Assembly (NCBI GenBank): GCA_015655225.1
Contig: JAATFK010000700.1
Location: 1-17,457 of the forward strand
Length of the DNA: 17,457 bases
Direction: 5' to 3'
Source of the DNA: Solirubrobacterales bacterium
GTDB taxonomy: Bacteria; Actinomycetota; Thermoleophilia; Solirubrobacterales; Solirubrobacteraceae
The stretch's first letter is position 1, and every line of letters begins with the position of its first letter. The notes under the pieces were generated by a model. That model was not told where the DNA came from. It worked only from the letters and a program-made list of their open reading frames with translations, and made no database searches. Both the position numbers and the translations under genes were made by a program. Of the stretch, positions 1-5,808 are shown piece by piece.

Positions 1-1
1 C

Positions 2-673
2 CAGCCGGTGATGTTCGTGCTGCTGTTCGTCTACGTCTTCGGCGGCGCGATCAACACGCCCGGCTACAGCTACGTCGACTACCTGATCCCGGGGATCATC
101 GTTCAGAACATCGCGTTCGGCGGCTTCGTGACCGCGCTCGGCCTCTCCGAGGACCTGCGCAAGGGGCTGATCGACCGCTTCCGCTCGCTGCCGATGGCGC
201 GAGCGGCGGTGCTCGCCGGCCGGACGCTCGCCGACGTGGTGACGAACCTGCTGTCGGTCTGCGTGCTCGTCGTGACGGGGCTGATCATCGGCTTCTCGTT
301 CCACAGCAGCGTCGGGCTCGTGATCGGCGGCTTCGGGCTGCTGCTGCTGTTCGGCTACGCGTTCTCGTGGGTCTTCGCGCTGCTGGGGATGATCGTCTCC
401 TCGCCGGAGGCGGCCAACTCGGTCGGCTTCATCGCCGTCTTCCCGCTGACGTTCATCTCGTCCGCGTTCGTCCCGACCCAGTCGATGCCGGCCGCGCTGC
501 GGTGGTTCGCGAACGTGAACCCGTTCACGATCGTCGTCGACGCGATGCGCTCGCTGTGGCTCGGCGCGCCGGCCGGCAACTACGTCTGGGGCGCGGTCGT
601 CTGGTCGCTCGCGATCCTCGCCGTCTTCGCCCCGCTGGCGGTCTGGCGCTACCGCAAGGCGGCCGGTCACTAG
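2..673 (+). CDS. ABC-2 type exporter permease, DrrB-like (5' end outside window)
   Basis: This is the membrane-spanning half of an ABC exporter of the daunorubicin-resistance (DrrB/ABC-2) type; it would pair with a DrrA-like ATPase that probably lies to the left of the window. The reading frame is open at the left edge (Q-P-V-M-F-V...), so the GTG at 8 is internal and 223 codons are visible. The family hallmark P-x-M-F-V-L-L-F-x-Y-V-F-G-G-A lies at the visible N-terminus, at the end of the first transmembrane segment. Several hydrophobic helices follow, and the C-terminal part has the typical F-V-P...M-P...L-R-W-F...N-P-F and D-A-M-R-S-L-W-L-G motifs. The stop TAG at 671-673 is followed by a strong hairpin. 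The exported substrate cannot be told from the sequence. Family assignment is secure; the symbol is left open. Confidence 0.9.
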   Translation, partial: QPVMFVLLFVYVFGGAINTPGYSYVDYLIPGIIVQNIAFGGFVTALGLSEDLRKGLIDRFRSLPMARAAVLAGRTLADVVTNLLSVCVLVVTGLIIGFSFHSSVGLVIGGFGLLLLFGYAFSWVFALLGMIVSSPEAANSVGFIAVFPLTFISSAFVPTQSMPAALRWFANVNPFTIVVDAMRSLWLGAPAGNYVWGAVVWSLAILAVFAPLAVWRYRKAAGH

Positions 674-684
674 ACCGGCCGCCG

Positions 685-711
685 CGCGGCGGCGCACGAC
701 GCGCCGCCGCG
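685..711. terminator. Perfect 11-bp GC hairpin between convergent genes
   Basis: The arms CGCGGCGGCGC (685-695) and GCGCCGCCGCG (701-711) are exactly complementary around a 5-base loop ACGAC. The hairpin starts 11 bases after the permease stop and abuts the dodecin stop (712-714), so it can fold in transcripts from both strands. No T-run follows on either side, as is common for high-GC actinobacterial terminators. An alternative 16-bp palindrome (678-693) overlaps its left arm. A bidirectional terminator is inferred from position and symmetry. Confidence 0.6.
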
Positions 712-915
712 TCAGTCGAGCTTGAAGCCGATCTTCAGGCTGACCTGGAAGTGCTCGACCTGGCCGTTCTCGATGTGGCCGCGGATGTCCGTGACCTCGA
801 ACCAGTCGAGCCCGTGGAGCGTCTCGCCTGCCTTCGCGACGCCCGAGCGGATCGCGTCCGCGAGGCTCTCGGTCGACGTGCCGGTCAGCTCCGTGATCTT
901 GTACGTGTCAGCCAT
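712..915 (-). CDS. Dodecin family flavin-binding protein
   Basis: Dodecins are about 67-71-residue proteins that assemble into hollow dodecamers binding riboflavin, FMN or related flavins, thought to buffer free flavin. This protein is 67 residues: Y-K-I-T-E-L-T-G-T-S at the start, then one helix, then strands. W38 (in L-D-W-F-E-V) and Q57 (in H-F-Q-V-S-L-K) match the flavin-stacking Trp and flavin-contacting Gln of the family. The ATG at 915 is chosen over an upstream in-frame start at 942 because GAGGAG (925-930) lies 9 bases before it and the protein then has standard dodecin length. It is downstream of the MarR-like gene on the same strand (gap 74 bp). The role is inferred from family only. 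Confidence 0.93.
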   Translation of the reverse strand: MADTYKITELTGTSTESLADAIRSGVAKAGETLHGLDWFEVTDIRGHIENGQVEHFQVSLKIGFKLD

Positions 916-950
916 GGCTGGGTGCTCCTCGGTCGGGGTCACATGCGACT

Positions 951-981
951 GAGGAGGGTCCTACCCCCGGCGGCCCTCTTC
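951..981 (-). terminator. Possible weak hairpin downstream of the MarR-like gene
   Basis: Arms 951-960 and 972-981 pair at 8 of 10 positions in minus-strand RNA and at 10 of 10, including two G-U pairs, in plus-strand RNA, with an 11-base loop. It starts 9 bases past the MarR stop. It may separate the regulator from dodecin, but there is no T-run and the pairing is imperfect. Confidence 0.25.
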
Positions 982-989
982 GACCGGGA

Positions 990-1475
990 CTACTCGACGC
1001 ACTCGGACGCGGCGGCGGCGCAGTCGAGCGCGTTGCCCGCCGTCGCGCGCTGCAGCAGGCCGTAGAGCGTCTCCCGCTCGGCCGGGTCGAGCGCGCCCAG
1101 CACGTCCTCCTCGGCGGCCGCGAGCGCGCACTCGGCCTCGTCGAGCCTGCGCAGCCCGGCGGCCGTCAGCTCCACGTCGTGCCGGCGGCGATCCTCGGCT
1201 GAGCGACGGCGCGCGATCAGCTCCGCCGACTCGAGGTCGTTGAGCAGGCCGACGAGGTTCGTGCGGTCGATCCGAAGCAGCGTCGCGAGCGCCTGCTGCG
1301 TGCTGCCGCCCTGGTCGCGCAGCAGCGTCAGCGCGACGAGATGGCGCGGGCGCAGGCCGAGCGGCGTGAGCGCAGCCTCCGAGCGCAGGCGCGTGAGGCG
1401 TGCGAGGTGCTCGAGCAGCGCGGCGGAGCGATGGGTGGCGGCAGGCGTGGTGGCGATCCACCGAGTGTAGGCCAG
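990..1475 (-). CDS. MarR family transcriptional regulator without a standard start codon
   Basis: This is a winged-helix repressor of the MarR type. The frame reads a helical N-terminus, then the H-T-H segment (S-T-Q-Q-A-L-A-T-L-L-R-I-D-R-T-N-L-V-G-L-L), then L-E-S-A-E-L-I and the wing with D-R-R-R-H-D-V-E-L-T-A-A-G, then a C-terminal dimerisation helix. The frame is open from 990 back to a TAG at 1493-1491, but contains no ATG, GTG or TTG before the H-T-H; its first internal GTG (1175) lies after it. The coordinates use the CTG at 1475 (161 residues). An ATG at 1502 in the same frame is cut by that TAG at codon 4 (M-T-A-stop). The gene may use a rare start, or be newly broken, or the base may be a sequencing error. 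It is divergent from azoR, the classical arrangement for a redox-sensing MarR repressor and its target reductase. The family is sure; intactness is not. Confidence 0.75.
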   Translation of the reverse strand: MAYTRWIATTPAATHRSAALLEHLARLTRLRSEAALTPLGLRPRHLVALTLLRDQGGSTQQALATLLRIDRTNLVGLLNDLESAELIARRRSAEDRRRHDVELTAAGLRRLDEAECALAAAEEDVLGALDPAERETLYGLLQRATAGNALDCAAAASECVE

Positions 1476-1491
1476 CTCGATGGAACTGTTC

Positions 1492-1497
1492 TATGCT
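1492..1497 (+). promoter_or_regulatory. Candidate -10 element for azoR
   Basis: TATGCT lies 44 bases before the azoR start and just upstream of the inverted repeats at 1505-1529. No good -35 hexamer is visible at the expected spacing, so the call is weak. Confidence 0.25.
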
Positions 1498-1504
1498 GTC
1501 ATTC

Positions 1505-1529
1505 GTTTGCAGTCCACAAACCAATTGTG
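1505..1529. promoter_or_regulatory. Candidate MarR operator: two overlapping inverted repeats
   Basis: Between the MarR-like gene and azoR are GTTTG-N7-CAAAC (1505-1521) and CACAA-N5-TTGTG (1515-1529). They are small dyads in an AT-richer patch of an otherwise GC-rich region. The second ends next to the azoR ribosome-binding site (AAGGA, 1530-1534). A bound repressor here would block azoR and its own divergent gene. The arms are only 5 bp, so this is suggestive, not proven. Confidence 0.4.
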
Positions 1530-1540
1530 AAGGATCACTC

Positions 1541-2182
1541 ATGTCCAGCTTGCTGCACATCGACTCGAGCATCCAGGGCGAGCGCTCGATCAGCCGTCGC
1601 CTGACGGCCCGCGCCGCCGACGCCTGGCGCGCCGCCCACCCCGACGGCACGGTCACCTACCGCGACTTCGCCGTCGACCCGATCCCGCACATCGACGCCG
1701 CCAGCGGGCTCGCGGGGATGGTCCCGCCGGACCAGCACACGCCCGCCCAGGCCGCTTCATGGGCGCTGACGCACGAGCTCGTGGGCGAGATCCTCGCCGC
1801 CGACACGATCCTGCTCGGCCTGCCGCTCTACAACTTCGGTCCTCCCAGCACCGTCAAGGCCTGGGTCGACCACCTGATCGCCCAGGGCGTCTCGATCGAC
1901 GCCGCGACCGGCGAGGGCCTCCTCGGCGGCCGCGACATGATCGTGATCGCCGCGCGCGGCGGCGGCTACGGAGCCGGCACGCCACGCGAGGGCTGGGACC
2001 ACGCCGAGGCGTGGCTTCCCCACGGCGTCTCGCTCACCGGACTGGAGCCGCGCTTCATCACCGCCGAGCTGACGCTCGCCGACGTCAACCCGCAGATGGC
2101 CGAGCTGCGGCCGCTGGCAGCGGAGAGCCTGGCCAACGCCGAGCGCGAGATCGACGCGCTCTGGAGCGCCGCGGTCGCCTAG
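1541..2182 (+). CDS. azoR: FMN-dependent NADH:quinone oxidoreductase / azoreductase
   Basis: AzoR-type flavodoxin-fold enzymes use NADH and FMN for two-electron reduction of quinones, and of azo dyes in vitro, protecting against electrophilic quinone stress; they are cytosolic dimers. The protein is 213 residues, a normal length. Visible are the N-terminal phosphate-binding loop (D8-S-S-I-Q-G-E-R-S-I-S-R19), the FMN-contacting P95-L-Y-N-F99 motif followed by P-x-S-T-V-K-A-W-V-D, and the A-A-R-G-G-G-Y loop. The start ATG at 1541 has AAGGA (1530-1534) 6 bases upstream; an open frame continues back to 1400 but lacks family similarity there. The divergent MarR-like gene is its likely repressor (inferred). 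Confidence 0.93.
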   Translation: MSSLLHIDSSIQGERSISRRLTARAADAWRAAHPDGTVTYRDFAVDPIPHIDAASGLAGMVPPDQHTPAQAASWALTHELVGEILAADTILLGLPLYNFGPPSTVKAWVDHLIAQGVSIDAATGEGLLGGRDMIVIAARGGGYGAGTPREGWDHAEAWLPHGVSLTGLEPRFITAELTLADVNPQMAELRPLAAESLANAEREIDALWSAAVA

Positions 2183-2196
2183 GCGGTCCTCAGCGT

Positions 2197-2246
2197 CTCG
2201 CGCGCGGCTGCGGCGGCTCTGCGGTCCCGCTCAGGCCGCGCGCGAG
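2197..2246. terminator. 12-bp inverted repeat at a convergent gene junction
   Basis: CTCGCGCGCGGC (2197-2208) and GCCGCGCGCGAG (2235-2246) are exact complements separated by 26 bases. The left arm is 15 bases past the azoR stop; the right arm lies inside the last codons of the minus-strand hypothetical gene. It may terminate azoR transcription or limit read-through in both directions. The large loop and lack of a T-run keep confidence low. Confidence 0.35.
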
Positions 2247-2680
2247 GCGGAGGCGAGCAGGCGCTGGTCGGCCTCGTCGGCCAGGTGCTGGTGGGACGGG
2301 CAGTAGCCGTTGTGGACGAGCGGCACGCGCTGGCACGGCACGCTGCGGCGCGTCAGCGCGCGGCAGGCGAGCGGGTGGCCGGCGAGGTCGAAGCCCTCGC
2401 TCAGCTGCGCCGTGAGGAACTCGTCGGCGCTCGCGATGTAGTGCTCAACGACGCAGCGCATGCGCGCCTGGGCGGCGAGCGGGAAGTACGGCCGGATGTC
2501 GAGGATCAGCCGGCGGGCCGGCCGATAGAAGCTGTAGCGGTCGCGGCCGAGACGCTCGACGGTGTGCTCGCAGGCGCGCAGCACGGCCTCGCGGTTGCTG
2601 ACGCCGCCGGTGCCCGGCGAGCTGCCGTCGATGATGTCGTCCACCAGCTCGCGATAGATCGCGCGACTGAAGCGGTACAC
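2231..2680 (-). CDS. Conserved hypothetical protein with C-terminal Cys/Cys/Cys/His motif
   Basis: I do not assign a function. The 149-residue protein begins M-Y-R-F-S-R-A-I-Y-R-E-L, has a mostly helical, Arg-rich body with Y-R-P-A-R-R-L-I-L-D-I-R-P-Y-F-P, and ends with C106-x9-C116-x10-C127-x2-H130 in the context C-R-A-L-T-R-R...P-C-Q-R...H-N-G-Y-C-P-S-H-Q-H. That spacing resembles short zinc-binding C-R-A-x-T-x-x-G-x-P-C...Y-C-x-x-H modules common in actinobacterial hypothetical proteins (from general knowledge). The GTG at 2680 is chosen because AGGAGGAGA ends 7 bases before it; an in-frame ATG at 2719 has no ribosome-binding site. It is divergent from the acyl-CoA dehydrogenase gene and convergent with azoR. 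Confidence 0.8.
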   Translation of the reverse strand: MYRFSRAIYRELVDDIIDGSSPGTGGVSNREAVLRACEHTVERLGRDRYSFYRPARRLILDIRPYFPLAAQARMRCVVEHYIASADEFLTAQLSEGFDLAGHPLACRALTRRSVPCQRVPLVHNGYCPSHQHLADEADQRLLASASRAA

Positions 2681-2718
2681 GTCGGTTCTCCTCCTGACTC
2701 CCCGCAATGTGAGTGCCA

Positions 2719-2746
2719 TTGCGATAGTCGGAGTATCACCTATTGT
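2719..2746 (+). promoter_or_regulatory. Candidate promoter for the hydroxyacyl-CoA dehydrogenase gene
   Basis: TTGCGA (2719-2724) and TATTGT (2741-2746) are separated by 16 bases, each matching four of six sigma-70-type consensus positions. The element sits 41 bases upstream of the ATG at 2787. A palindrome occupies the spacer. Confidence 0.4.
2723..2737. promoter_or_regulatory. Candidate operator palindrome GATAnTCnGAnTATC
   Basis: The 15-base sequence GATAGTCGGAGTATC has dyad symmetry at every position except the centre and one base in each half-site. It sits between the candidate -35 and -10 of the plus-strand promoter and covers the -10 of the minus-strand promoter, so one bound protein could control both divergent genes. 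The regulator is unknown; the MarR protein at 3686-4189 is the nearest candidate. Confidence 0.45.
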
Positions 2747-2760
2747 GGTTTCGCTGTCCA
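2732..2760 (-). promoter_or_regulatory. Candidate promoter for the Cys/His hypothetical gene
   Basis: On the minus strand TGGACA (2760-2755) and GATACT (2737-2732) are spaced by 17 bases, matching five and four of six consensus positions. It lies 52 bases upstream of the GTG at 2680 and overlaps the plus-strand promoter and the palindrome. Confidence 0.45.
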
Positions 2761-2786
2761 CCAACCGTCGAGCAGGAGGTCAGACG

Positions 2787-3680
2787 ATGCGGGTGTCAGA
2801 TCCGGCGGCGATCGATTCGGTCGCGGTCGTCGGTGCGGGCTTCATGGGCTCGGGGATCGCCGAGTCGCTTGCGCGAGCAGGCGTCGACGTCCTCCTCTAC
2901 GAGCCCTCGGCGGGCCCGCTGGAACGCTCGCGTGAGCGCACCGAGGCGTCGGTCTCGCGCGCGGTCCGCGGCGACAAGCTGACGCGTCAGGAGGCCGACG
3001 ACCTGCTCGGCCGGATCGCCTGGACGCCGGAGCTGGGCGACCTGGCCGACGCCTCGCTCGCGATCGAGGCGATCGTCGAGGACCAGGCCGCGAAGGCTGC
3101 CGTCTTCGCGCAGCTCGACGAGGTGCTCGGGGAGGACGCGCTGATCGCGTCGAACACCTCTTCGATCCCGATCGCCGAGCTGGCGGCCGCCACGGCGCGT
3201 CCCGATCGAGTACTCGGGCTGCACTTCTTCTCACCGGTACCGGTGATGAGACTGGTCGAGATCGTCGTCGCGCTGGAGACGTCGGACGAGACGGTCGCGC
3301 GCGCCGAGCGGCTGGTCGAGCGGCTCGGGAAGCGCGCGGTGCGGACGAAGGACCGCTCCGGCTTCGTCGTCAACATGCTGCTGATCCCGTACCTGATGGC
3401 GGCCGTGCGGATGTTCGAGGAGGGCTTCGCCTCACGCGAGGACATCGACGCCGCGATGCAGCTCGGCGCCGGGCACCCGATGGGCCCGCTGACGCTCGCC
3501 GACTTCATCGGCCTCGACGTGCTGTACGCCGTCTGCGACTCGCTCTACGAGGAGTTCAAGCGCGACGAGTACGCGCCGCCGCCGCTGGTGAAGCGGATGG
3601 TCGCCGCCGGGCGCCTCGGGCGCAAGACGGGGCGCGGCTTCTACGAGTACCAGCCGGAGCGCGCGCCGGTCAGAGGCTGA
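2787..3680 (+). CDS. 3-hydroxyacyl-CoA (3-hydroxybutyryl-CoA) dehydrogenase
   Basis: The enzyme oxidises L-3-hydroxyacyl-CoA to 3-ketoacyl-CoA (or the reverse) with NAD(P); it serves fatty-acid beta-oxidation or butanoate metabolism in the cytosol. The protein has 297 residues. The Rossmann glycine motif G16-A-G-F-M-G21 opens the NAD domain, S122-N-T-S-S126 is the conserved loop, and H146 (in L-H-F-F-S-P) and E158 (in M-R-L-V-E) form the catalytic His-Glu dyad with standard spacing of 12. The C-terminal helical domain has G-A-G-H-P-M-G-P-L-T-L-A-D-F-I-G-L-D and ends G-R-K-T-G-R-G-F-Y-E-Y. The ATG at 2787 has AGGAGG (2774-2779) 7 bases upstream. It stands alone; the convergent MarR gene ends 5 bp downstream. 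FadB2/Hbd/PaaH-type relatives cannot be separated by eye. Confidence 0.95.
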   Translation: MRVSDPAAIDSVAVVGAGFMGSGIAESLARAGVDVLLYEPSAGPLERSRERTEASVSRAVRGDKLTRQEADDLLGRIAWTPELGDLADASLAIEAIVEDQAAKAAVFAQLDEVLGEDALIASNTSSIPIAELAAATARPDRVLGLHFFSPVPVMRLVEIVVALETSDETVARAERLVERLGKRAVRTKDRSGFVVNMLLIPYLMAAVRMFEEGFASREDIDAAMQLGAGHPMGPLTLADFIGLDVLYAVCDSLYEEFKRDEYAPPPLVKRMVAAGRLGRKTGRGFYEYQPERAPVRG

Positions 3681-3685
3681 GGGCG

Positions 3686-4189
3686 CTAGCCGAAGTCGCC
3701 GGCGGCGGCGCGCAGCGCGCCGAGCAGGTCGATCAGCGTGGCGAGCTGCCCGTCCGCCAGCGGCTGGAGGCCGAAGCGGGCCTCGTTGAGCGCCGTCGTC
3801 GCTCCCTCGGCGGCGGTGCGGCCGGCCGGGGTGATCACCGCGAGGGTCGTGCGGCGGTCGGAGGGATGCGGCTCGCGGCGCGCCAGCTCGGCGCGTTCGA
3901 GGCCGTCGACGAGGTTCGTGACGCTCGTGCGGTGGACCTGGAGGCGCGCGCCCATCTTGCCGAGCGGGAGCGAGCCGGTGCGGCTGAGGAAGAGCAGCAT
4001 CAGGGCTTCGTAGCGGGGGAACGTGAGGGAGAAGGGGGCGACCGTCTCGTTCAGCCGCGCCATCAGGATCTGCTGGGTCCGCATGATCGAGGTCGTCGCC
4101 GCCATCGGCGCCGCCGTGGGCTCGCCCCAGTGTCTGGCCCAGTGGTGCGCGGCCTCCTCGATCGGATCGAAGGGGAGCGTCTCAGCCAC
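3686..4189 (-). CDS. MarR family transcriptional regulator
   Basis: A 167-residue winged-helix regulator expected to bind DNA as a dimer. The N-terminus has H-H-W-A-R-H-W-G, a pattern seen in MarR proteins near acyl-CoA and aromatic-catabolism genes (general impression). The body has L-T-F-P-R-Y-E-A-L-M-L-L, the H-T-H (L-P-L-G-K-M-G-A-R-L...H-R-T-S-V-T-N-L-V-D-G-L-E) and the wing with D-R-R-T-T-L-A-V-I-T-P-A-G-R. The GTG at 4189 is preferred to an upstream ATG at 4234 because a G-run (GGGGGGA) precedes it at short spacing and the extra residues are not family-like. It is tail-to-tail with the dehydrogenase (5 bp apart) and divergent from the B12 riboswitch. Its target is not shown; the palindrome at 2723-2737 is one candidate site. 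Confidence 0.88.
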   Translation of the reverse strand: MAETLPFDPIEEAAHHWARHWGEPTAAPMAATTSIMRTQQILMARLNETVAPFSLTFPRYEALMLLFLSRTGSLPLGKMGARLQVHRTSVTNLVDGLERAELARREPHPSDRRTTLAVITPAGRTAAEGATTALNEARFGLQPLADGQLATLIDLLGALRAAAGDFG

Positions 4190-4275
4190 GGATCCCCCCG
4201 TGTTCGCACGTGTCGCGCAGCATCCGACGAACATTACGCATCGGGCGCCCGCGTGGCCGTCGCTTCCCCGACGGC

Positions 4276-4281
4276 TATGAT
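4276..4281 (+). promoter_or_regulatory. Candidate -10 element for the cob operon leader
   Basis: TATGAT matches five of six -10 consensus positions and predicts a transcript start near 4288, exactly where the riboswitch aptamer begins. The -35 region is poor (TGGCCG at 4254-4259). Agreement with the aptamer start is the main support. Confidence 0.45.
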
Positions 4282-4287
4282 GCGCCG

Positions 4288-4398
4288 ACGCGTGGCGGTG
4301 CGAGGAAGCCGGTGAGAGACCGGCGCGGTCGCGCCACTGTGATCGGCAGCTCCGCTCGGAGCTTGCCGGGAGCCAGACACTTCACCACCGCGCGACCG
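4288..4398 (+). ncRNA. Cobalamin riboswitch aptamer
   Basis: The leader of cobG carries the conserved parts of an adenosylcobalamin-type riboswitch in order: GCGGTGCGAGGAA (4295-4307), the P3 hairpin GCCGG...CCGGC (4308-4324), the core GCGGTCGCGCCACTGTGATC (4325-4344), a variable hairpin AGCTCC-GCTC-GGAGCT (4348-4363) and the B12-box GCCGGGAGCCAGACAC (4365-4380). The closing CACCACCGC (4383-4391) can pair with the 5' GGCGGTG. It should bind the pathway end product and lower expression of cobG-cobH-cobIJ. The exact ends are estimates. Confidence 0.93.
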
Positions 4399-4407
4399 AC
4401 CCAGACA

Positions 4408-4430
4408 CGGGACGCGTGATCCCGAGGAGG
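4408..4430 (+). promoter_or_regulatory. Riboswitch expression platform: hairpin abutting the ribosome-binding site
   Basis: CGGGA (4408-4412) and TCCCG (4420-4424) form a short hairpin whose 3' base is the first base of the cobG ribosome-binding site GAGGAGG (4424-4430), 4 bases before the ATG. Its loop contains CGCG, self-complementary to CGCG in the aptamer core (4329-4332), so a kissing loop that hides the site is possible. There is no terminator-like T-run, so translational control is inferred. Confidence 0.45.
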
Positions 4431-4434
4431 CACC

Positions 4435-5808
4435 ATGGCGACCACAACCGTCTGCGCCCGCGGTGGCCGAACCGACCGCTGCCCGGGGATCCTGCGCCTC
4501 CACGAGGCCGGCGACGGCGCGCTCGCCCGCGTGCGGCTGCCGGGTGGCCGCGCGAGCGCCGAGGCGCTCGACGCCCTCGCCGCCGGCGCGCGGCTCGGCA
4601 ACGGGATCGCGGAGCTGACCTCGCGGGCGTCGGTGCAGCTGCGGGGGCTGGTTGCTGGGGGGTCGGATGCGCTGGTGGCGGTGCTTCGCGGGGGCGGCCT
4701 GATGCCCTCCGCCGCGCACGACCGCGTGCGCAACGTGCTGGCGAGCCCGTTCGGGGGGCGCGTCGGGGTCGGGGAGCTCGGGAGCGATGACGTGGTCGCG
4801 GCGCTCGACGCGGGGCTCTGCGCGGACGCGGGGCTCGCGGAGCTGCCGGGGCGGTTTCTCTTCGCGGTCGACTGCGGGGACGGCTTCGTCGATCGTGGGG
4901 CGACGGACGTGGGACTCGTGGCCGGCCTCGGTGCGTGGCGGCTCTGGCTCGCGGGGCGTGCGACGGCCCTCGTCGCGGACGACGCGGCCGGAGCGGCCGA
5001 GCTGGCGCTCGCGGCCGCGCGGGCGTTCCTCGCGGTGCGGGGTGCTGGTGGCGGTGACGCGGACGCGGGCGCGGGCAGCGGCGGCACGGCGGGCGGCGCG
5101 CGGGCAGGCGACGACGCGGCGGCCGGCGCGTGGCACGTGCGGGACCTGCCGGACGGCGCCGCCCGGCTCGCGAACGCGCTCGGGACGACGCTCGGCGATG
5201 GCACGCCGGCGACCGCACCCGTCGCCCCGGCCCTCGGCCCCCGCCACCAGCGCGACGGGCGCGTCGCGCTGACCGCCCTCCCCCGCCTCGGACGGCTCGA
5301 CGCCGGTCAGCTCGACGCCCTTGCGGCGCTCGTGCGCGCGGCTGGCGACGGTGCCGACGTGCGGCTCTCGGGCGAGCGGACGATCACCGTCGTCGACATC
5401 GAGCCCGCGCGTGCCGGCGCGCTCGCCGACGGCCTCGCCGCGATCGGCCTGCTGGTCGCCGAGGACGCCGGCTGGGAGGGGCTGTCGGCCTGCTCCGGCG
5501 CGGGCGCCTGCCGCCGCGCCCGGATCGACGTGCGCGCCGCCGCCGAGGTGCGCGCGACGCAGCGCGGCCCCGGCGCGCCGCGCGAGCACTGGTGCGCCTG
5601 CGACCGCGGCTGCGGGATGCCGCGCGGCCAGGGCGTCGTCCAGGTCGCCGCTGCCGGCGACGACGAGCGCGTCGGCGGCGACCACCCCGCCCTCGACGCC
5701 GAGGCGGCCGTCCACGTGACCGTCGCCGGCGCGACGACGACGGCCCGCTCGGCGGCCGACGCGATCGCGCTGCTCGCGACGCCGGCCAAGGTCGAGGTCC
5801 CCGCGTGA
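4435..5808 (+). CDS. cobG: Precorrin-3B synthase
   Basis: CobG is the oxygen-dependent iron-sulfur monooxygenase that converts precorrin-3A to precorrin-3B, setting up ring contraction in the aerobic B12 pathway. It is a relative of nitrite/sulfite reductases. The protein has 457 residues: an N-terminal half with the ferrodoxin-like repeat (L-T-S-R-A-S-V-Q-L-R-G-L, and P-F-G-G-R), an Ala/Gly-rich insert near residues 200-235, a second repeat (L-S-G-E-R-T-I-T-V-V-D), and the cluster-binding region with C353-x5-C359 and C389-x3-C393 (plus C387). It starts at ATG 4435 behind GAGGAGG and the riboswitch. Its stop overlaps the cobH start by 4 bases. Its presence marks this as the aerobic route. Confidence 0.92.
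   Translation: MATTTVCARGGRTDRCPGILRLHEAGDGALARVRLPGGRASAEALDALAAGARLGNGIAELTSRASVQLRGLVAGGSDALVAVLRGGGLMPSAAHDRVRNVLASPFGGRVGVGELGSDDVVAALDAGLCADAGLAELPGRFLFAVDCGDGFVDRGATDVGLVAGLGAWRLWLAGRATALVADDAAGAAELALAAARAFLAVRGAGGGDADAGAGSGGTAGGARAGDDAAAGAWHVRDLPDGAARLANALGTTLGDGTPATAPVAPALGPRHQRDGRVALTALPRLGRLDAGQLDALAALVRAAGDGADVRLSGERTITVVDIEPARAGALADGLAAIGLLVAEDAGWEGLSACSGAGACRRARIDVRAAAEVRATQRGPGAPREHWCACDRGCGMPRGQGVVQVAAAGDDERVGGDHPALDAEAAVHVTVAGATTTARSAADAIALLATPAKVEVPA

Noticed and set aside
1494..1502. A true small leader peptide M-T-A ahead of the MarR gene
   Set aside because: Three codons with no ribosome-binding site; a nonsense change or misread base in the MarR start region is a simpler explanation.
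1400..1540. Extended N-terminus for azoR
   Set aside because: The added residues do not resemble the family, and AAGGA at 1530-1534 places the start at ATG 1541.
961..1656. Minus-strand frame beginning near 1656 and overlapping the MarR-like gene
   Set aside because: It is out of frame with the MarR motifs and becomes Arg/Pro-rich nonsense over the H-T-H region; the real frame ends at 990.
4242..4251. CGGGCGCCCG palindrome upstream of the riboswitch
   Set aside because: A 10-bp GC palindrome is expected often by chance at this base composition; no promoter relation or repeat of it was seen.
4234..5715. 493-codon open frame on the minus strand
   Set aside because: Antisense to cobG and running through the riboswitch; Arg/Ala-rich shadow translation.
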